A DNA stretch of 64,000 bases. Origin: a bacterium (GTDB lineage: Bacteria; Electryoneota; RPQS01). The DNA lies in NCBI GenBank assembly GCA_036504735.1, contig DASXUQ010000005.1:589377-653376 (forward strand), in the 5' to 3' direction. Shown here piece after piece: positions 59,849 through 64,000 of this stretch. Every line of letters starts with the position of its first letter. Position 1 is the stretch's first letter. The position numbers and the translations under genes were made by a program. Under the pieces are notes generated by a model. It had not been told where the DNA came from, searched no databases, and saw only the letters and a list, made by a program, of their open reading frames with translations.

Positions 59849-62122
59849 TCAGGTCGCTTCCTGAAAATCCGTCGTGCTGACGCGCACTTTCTTCTTGTGC
59901 TTCTTCGACTCGGAACCGTAGTAGTAATAGTACTGGTAGTAATGGAAGTAGTAATAGTACGACCCGTAAATCTTCTTCACGTCGAGGCCGTTCAGCACCA
60001 CTCCCATAATGCTCGAGCGCACATTCTTGATCAGCGAGACGGCCCGCATGACTTCCTTGCGGTTCACGGTCCCCGAACTGACCACCATCAGCGTCCCGTC
60101 TACCCGCGTCGCCAGTACGGCGGCGTCGGTCACGGCAATCGTCGGCGGGCTGTCCAGAATCACGTAGTCGTACTTGGCGCGCACGTCATCGATGAACTTC
60201 TTCATCTTCTCCGATGCCACCAACTCCGCGGGATTGGGCGGAATATCTCCCGCCGTAATCACGTCGAGGTTCTCGACTTCGGTCGTCTTGATCACATCGT
60301 CCAGCGACAGCGAGCCGATCAGCACATTGGTCAGGCCGTAGGTCTTATCGAACGCAAAGAAGTTGTGGATATTCGGTCGCCGCAGGTCGCTGTCGACCAG
60401 CAGTACGCGCGATCCCGTCTGCGCCAGTGTCACCGAAAGGTTCACCGCCGTTGTCGACTTGCCTTCCTTGGACGTTGTCGACGTCATCAGAATGACGCGC
60501 TTCGGCTTGTCGATATCCGCAAACTGGATATTCGTCCGCAGGCTGCGGTAGGCTTCGCTTACAGGGGACTTGGGCGAGAAGCGGGTGATCATCTTCGCTT
60601 CCACGCGGTGCAGGTCCGCATCGGTGAACTGCTTCCCCTGTTTTCGCAATCGCCGGATAATCTGTTCGGTGTGTACTAGCGGAATCGTGCCGAGCAGCGT
60701 CAGACTCAGCCGCTCGATATCGTCGCCCGTCTTCACGGTATCATCGAGAATCTCCAGCAGGAAGGCAATGCCCACGCCGATGGACAATCCGAAGAGAATA
60801 CCCAGCAGGATATTCAGCTTCTTCTTGGGCCGCACGGGCACGGTCGGCGGCTTGGCGCTGTCGACAATCTGCACGCCGGCGGACTTGGCCGCTTCGGTGA
60901 TCCGCGTCTCCTCATACTTGTCATTCAGCATGAGGTATAGCTTCTCGTTCAGTTCGCGGTCGCGAGTGAGTCGCGCCAGAACCAGCGTCTGCTGCGGCAG
61001 GCGTTCCAGTTCTCCGTCCGCGTTCTGCATCACTTCCCGCAACGCCTCGGCCTTGGCGGTCAGGGCCTTCACTTCCACTTCAGTTGACAGAAGTTGATCG
61101 AAAAGCTGCTGTGAGGTCTTCAGCGGGTCCACGGTGGACGCTCCGCCGACGGCTACCTTGCGCACTTCTTCCACCAGCTTGCCCTTGATCATCTCCACTT
61201 CTTTATCCAGGGCCGACACCGTCACATCCGTGCCCGGGCCGGGATTGGCCATCAGGGTCGCAATCCGCGTCTGCTTGTCGGCGATTTCGCGCTGCATGGC
61301 GTCGATCATCGGGCTGGTGGCATTGGTCACGTCCTCGACCATGGTGCCCTTGGTCTCGGCAAGCTGCTTACGCAAGTATTCCTGACGGCGGATCTGCGCA
61401 TTCAAATCGGTCTGCGTCGTATTGTACAGCGCGTGGAAATCCGCCGACTGCCGGACCTTCTGCGACGTCTCTTCGTCCAGCGCCGTCACTCCTTGGCTCT
61501 CTTTGTAATTGCGCTCCACTTCCTCCGACTGCGATAGCTGGTGCTTGACCACATCCAACTGCTGATCGAGGAACTGACGGATATCGGAAATCTCGCCGCG
61601 CGACGTCTTCAGGCAGTAACGGTAATACTGCTCGGCCAGCGCGTTGGTCAAAAAGGCGGTTTCAAACGGCGAATGGGCGCTGACGCTCACCTTAAGAACG
61701 TCCGTGTCCTTCAGCAGGGAAATCGAGGTATGCTTCTGGAATGCAAAGACGCGGTCGTCGAACGTGATCGGCTTGCCGGTCCCGTCCGTCTCCGCCATGA
61801 TCTCCAGCTCGTCCTTGTACGGCGAATCGGCAAGGGATCGAAGGACATCTTCCGCCATCTTGCGGCTCTGCAGCAGTTCGATGGCGTTCAGGTTTCGCGA
61901 CTTGGGGACATCCGCAGGCCTCGTATTCAGCAGCGCCGATTCCATGTGATCCTGATTCTCGATCAGGACGCTGGCCGTCGCCACGTATTCCGGTTTCATG
62001 CGATACGTCAGAAAGGTTACCGCACCGACTACCGCGAGGAACGCCACGACGATCACCCACCGGCCACGAAACAATATCCGGAGGAATTCCGATAGCTGAT
62101 ACGATGTCTCTTTGTTTTCCAA
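59849..62122 (-). CDS. Wzz/BY-kinase: polysaccharide chain-length regulator fused to tyrosine autokinase, with poly-Tyr tail
   Basis: 757 residues. It has an N-terminal Wzz domain with a first membrane helix (WVIVVAFLAVVGAVTFL), long coiled coils (about 170-400), and a second helix near residues 440-465 (LNILLGILFGLSIGVGIAFL). The cytoplasmic kinase follows with Walker A SKEGKSTT, Walker A' VLLVDSDLRRP, and Walker B YVILDSPP. The tail GSYYYYFHYYQYYYYYGS holds 11 Tyr, with a twelfth just before it, and is followed by KKHKKK; these are likely autophosphorylation sites. The start is TTG at 62122 with GAGG upstream. It probably drives export of a capsule or exopolysaccharide. A matching phosphatase candidate is at 1412-2161. 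Confidence 0.93.
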   Translation of the reverse strand: MENKETSYQLSEFLRILFRGRWVIVVAFLAVVGAVTFLTYRMKPEYVATASVLIENQDHMESALLNTRPADVPKSRNLNAIELLQSRKMAEDVLRSLADSPYKDELEIMAETDGTGKPITFDDRVFAFQKHTSISLLKDTDVLKVSVSAHSPFETAFLTNALAEQYYRYCLKTSRGEISDIRQFLDQQLDVVKHQLSQSEEVERNYKESQGVTALDEETSQKVRQSADFHALYNTTQTDLNAQIRRQEYLRKQLAETKGTMVEDVTNATSPMIDAMQREIADKQTRIATLMANPGPGTDVTVSALDKEVEMIKGKLVEEVRKVAVGGASTVDPLKTSQQLFDQLLSTEVEVKALTAKAEALREVMQNADGELERLPQQTLVLARLTRDRELNEKLYLMLNDKYEETRITEAAKSAGVQIVDSAKPPTVPVRPKKKLNILLGILFGLSIGVGIAFLLEILDDTVKTGDDIERLSLTLLGTIPLVHTEQIIRRLRKQGKQFTDADLHRVEAKMITRFSPKSPVSEAYRSLRTNIQFADIDKPKRVILMTSTTSKEGKSTTAVNLSVTLAQTGSRVLLVDSDLRRPNIHNFFAFDKTYGLTNVLIGSLSLDDVIKTTEVENLDVITAGDIPPNPAELVASEKMKKFIDDVRAKYDYVILDSPPTIAVTDAAVLATRVDGTLMVVSSGTVNRKEVMRAVSLIKNVRSSIMGVVLNGLDVKKIYGSYYYYFHYYQYYYYYGSESKKHKKKVRVSTTDFQEAT

Positions 62123-62137
62123 AGTTCGCCTCGACGT

Positions 62138-63292
62138 TTAGCTTATCGCGCGTTTCGCGCCATCCATATGATCTTCCGCAGCGCCGGATTTGGCTCCGCC
62201 ACCGCCATTTTGCGTGTCATCCGGCTCGGAGGTCAAACGGCGCGCCTCGCGGAACGTCAACCCCATTTTCCAGAAGAAGAACAGACCCAGCCCCGTAAGC
62301 GGAATGAAATTCAGCGCGTGCAGCAGAATAGCGAATCCTGCCGCGCGGTCACCGGGCACGCCCATCGCGGTCAAACCCAGCGTCATCACTCCGTGATATG
62401 TTCCCACCGCGCCCGGCGCACTGGGAACCACAAACCCGACGGTATTGATCATCAGGATCGCCAGCACGGCCCCCAGCGGATTCGCATCGATCGATTCAAA
62501 TCCCTGCGAGAGAAATCCCAACCCGGCCAGCACCATCCACACCATCATCGCATACATCGCCCACAGCACCAACGAACTCACGCACAGTCCGAGCAGATGC
62601 TCCGACTTTCTGAGAATCGACAGCCCCGAAGTGAATTTCTCGAGCAGCTTAAAGATCCCATGCGCGATCTTCTTCGGGAAAATCGCCAGCATCTTCTGCG
62701 CCAGCCCCAGCGCGCGTTCGCGGTCCACGACAATCCAGACCAGGAATCCCGCGCCCACAAGGGTCAACAGCCCCATCACCATGGCTCCCTGCCGTAGCGC
62801 GGGGGAAACGGGAAAGAGCAGAATCGCCAGCCCCATAAAGGGAACCATGAACAGCAGATCCAGCACACGCTCCAGCACAATACTGCCGAACGCGGCGCTG
62901 CGTGAGAGCCCGGAAATCTGATGTACGACCTGTGCGCGATACAATTCGCCCATGCGGAACGGCAGCAGGTCATTGGCCATATACCCGATGCACATTGCCG
63001 AGAACACGTCACCGTAAGGCATCGGCACCAGCGGGTTCAGCATCACCTTCCAGCGCCACGCGCGCACGAACAGCGAGACCACCAGCAGCGCACCGGCACC
63101 GAGAATCGGCGCCCAGTTGGCCGTCGCAATCACATCGCCAAGCTGCGACAGGTCGAAACGCATATGGCCGAACAGCGCGGTTCCAAGCCCAATCTCACCG
63201 CGAGCCAACGAACCGATTTGGGGGACAAAGAGCGTCAGGTAAAGGAATACAAGACTCAGTCCAAAGCTGACATATAGGCGGCTCCCGCGCAT
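62138..63292 (-). CDS. Lysylphosphatidylglycerol synthase TM-like flippase family protein (UPF0104)
   Basis: 384 residues, about eight to nine membrane helices. The region RAWRWKVMLNPL...AMCIGYMANDLLPFRMGELYRA and PGAVGTYHGVMTLGL are typical for this family of membrane proteins, some of which flip lipids. No synthase domain follows, so lysyl transfer is not expected. It lies 15 bases before the BY-kinase gene and 10 bases after lolA, so one transcript is likely. Confidence 0.88.
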   Translation of the reverse strand: MRGSRLYVSFGLSLVFLYLTLFVPQIGSLARGEIGLGTALFGHMRFDLSQLGDVIATANWAPILGAGALLVVSLFVRAWRWKVMLNPLVPMPYGDVFSAMCIGYMANDLLPFRMGELYRAQVVHQISGLSRSAAFGSIVLERVLDLLFMVPFMGLAILLFPVSPALRQGAMVMGLLTLVGAGFLVWIVVDRERALGLAQKMLAIFPKKIAHGIFKLLEKFTSGLSILRKSEHLLGLCVSSLVLWAMYAMMVWMVLAGLGFLSQGFESIDANPLGAVLAILMINTVGFVVPSAPGAVGTYHGVMTLGLTAMGVPGDRAAGFAILLHALNFIPLTGLGLFFFWKMGLTFREARRLTSEPDDTQNGGGGAKSGAAEDHMDGAKRAIS

Positions 63293-63302
63293 GAACAGAT
63301 CC

Positions 63303-63926
63303 CTACTTGCCTTTCCCCGCGCCGCGGAAATCTATGATATTCTCCGGCGGCACGCCGGGAGGCGTGAACAGCGCCGGATCGGGCTTTACATTCTCTTCCC
63401 ACTGCGTGACATTGTAGCGGACGACCGAGCCGTCCGGCTGCGAAAAGGCCATCGCATCGGGAACATTCGCGCGCGCCGGAAACTCAATCGACACTCCGCC
63501 CGCCACGTCGGGCTTCTCCGATTCGAGTTTCAAAACGCGCCGGCCCTCTCCGGATTCATCGAGAGACACCGCGTGAAAATTCTTTTTGAGATCAAACAAC
63601 ACGTTCTGCGGCGAAAACTCGCTCTGCGCCGCGGCCGCTTCGAGAATCAGCGTCTCCTGATCCTTCAAATACCGCCACTGCTCCGCGCCGTTCTGACAGA
63701 CAGTCCACTCGGGAGTGTCGTGATAGTAGCGATCCGGCTTGATCCAGATCATGCGTCCCTGCACCACATTCCCGCCGGCGGAACCTTCCGCCTGATATTG
63801 GATTTCCAACGACTTCAAAGCTTGCAAACGCCGTTCCAACGACGCATACAGCGGCTGAGGATCCGTTGCCGCCGTAGCCCGAAGCCCGAGCAGCAGGAGG
63901 CCAAGGATCAGCACATTATGCTTCAT
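63303..63926 (-). CDS. lolA: Outer-membrane lipoprotein carrier LolA-like protein
   Basis: About 207 residues from ATG 63926; another ATG at 63950 is possible but would overlap ftsK by 35 instead of 11 bases. Signal peptide MKHNVLILGLLLLGLRATAA. The rest is the unclosed beta-barrel pattern of LolA (LKSLEIQYQAEGSAGGNVVQGRMIWIKPDRYYHDT ending in PPGVPPENIIDF), though the similarity is general. It carries lipoproteins across the periplasm. The ftsK-lolA order is known in several phyla. Confidence 0.85.
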   Translation of the reverse strand: MKHNVLILGLLLLGLRATAATDPQPLYASLERRLQALKSLEIQYQAEGSAGGNVVQGRMIWIKPDRYYHDTPEWTVCQNGAEQWRYLKDQETLILEAAAAQSEFSPQNVLFDLKKNFHAVSLDESGEGRRVLKLESEKPDVAGGVSIEFPARANVPDAMAFSQPDGSVVRYNVTQWEENVKPDPALFTPPGVPPENIIDFRGAGKGK

Positions 63927-64000
63927 GTGGCGTGTCAAAGTAATGTTCATCTACGAGTACCGCCCGTGCTTTGGACCCGTCAAACGGTCCCACCACACCG
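63916..64000 (-). CDS. ftsK: DNA translocase FtsK, C-terminal end (5' part outside window)
   Basis: The last 27 complete codons on the minus strand read GVVGPFDGSKARAVLVDEHYFDTPHEA and end in TAA at 63918-63916. VGPFDGSKAR is the conserved end of the FtsK gamma (winged-helix, KOPS-reading) domain. It overlaps lolA by 11 bases. Only this tail can be seen. Confidence 0.8.
   Translation of the reverse strand, partial: GVVGPFDGSKARAVLVDEHYFDTPHEA

Overview
The window looks like a chromosome segment of an uncultivated Gram-negative (diderm) bacterium, most likely from a candidate lineage of the Fibrobacterota-Chlorobiota-Bacteroidota (FCB) side of the tree. The reasons are genes for an outer membrane (LolA, several beta-barrel proteins, a PorV-like protein), secreted proteins with C-terminal domains of the type IX secretion / FlgD-Ig kind, a DUF3857 protein and a BatA-like protein. 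There is no rRNA operon here, so the placement is an inference from gene content. GC content is moderately high (estimated by eye). No phage, insertion sequence or CRISPR array was seen: this is core genome with some lineage-specific secreted proteins.

Layout. 1-504: end of a 2-Cys peroxiredoxin. 570-18081 (minus strand): one long, tightly packed gene run, starting from a good promoter at 18190-18218, with an ECF-type transporter S component, nuoA, nuoB, nuoC, an inserted Ig-like lipoprotein gene, nuoD to nuoI, a nitronate monooxygenase-like enzyme, panD, pepA, a PLD/zinc-ribbon protein, ETF-quinone oxidoreductase, a CpsB-type PHP phosphatase and an MBL-fold hydrolase. nuoJ to nuoN are not present. 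18336-22089 (minus): a DUF3857 protein and a secreted thioester-domain protein. 22509-33866 (plus): tRNA-Ala, SRP RNA, dnaX, recR, pgsA, pgpA, cinA, thpR, an SRPBCC protein, recA, an outer-membrane-type protein, recX and alaS. 33930-34394 (minus): a peroxiredoxin whose catalytic residue is read from an in-frame UGA. 34636-37334 (plus): gmhA and a BatA-like protein. 37395-43542 (minus): a BNR-like secreted protein, asd, a small membrane protein, selD (also with an in-frame UGA) and a lytic transglycosylase. 43733-54136 (plus): a secreted OB-fold protein, a PorV-like protein, a helix-hairpin-helix beta-barrel protein, sucD, rsmA, recO, glycyl-tRNA synthetase and an ICMT-like methyltransferase. 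54211-64000 (minus): rplI, ssb, rpsF, pth, rplY, prs, tRNA-Gln, spoVG, ispE, a tyrosine kinase with a poly-tyrosine tail, a flippase-like membrane protein, lolA and the end of ftsK.

Most notable content. First, two selenoproteins: the peroxiredoxin at 33930-34394 and SelD at 40269-41318 both carry UGA exactly at the catalytic cysteine position. A perfect 8-bp stem with a GGA loop lies 12 nt downstream of the SelD UGA, as expected for a bacterial SECIS. Ordinary gene calling would truncate both genes. Second, a three-gene operon at 43733-49274 joins secreted OB folds, a PorV-like shuttle and an outer-membrane barrel with helix-hairpin-helix modules, which suggests nucleic-acid handling at the cell surface. 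Third, a Cys-Gln thioester domain, best known from Gram-positive adhesins, sits in front of a type IX-like sorting domain. Housekeeping promoters can be read directly (TTGACT, 17-bp spacer, TATCTT), and many neighbouring genes overlap by ATGA, GTGA or TTGA.
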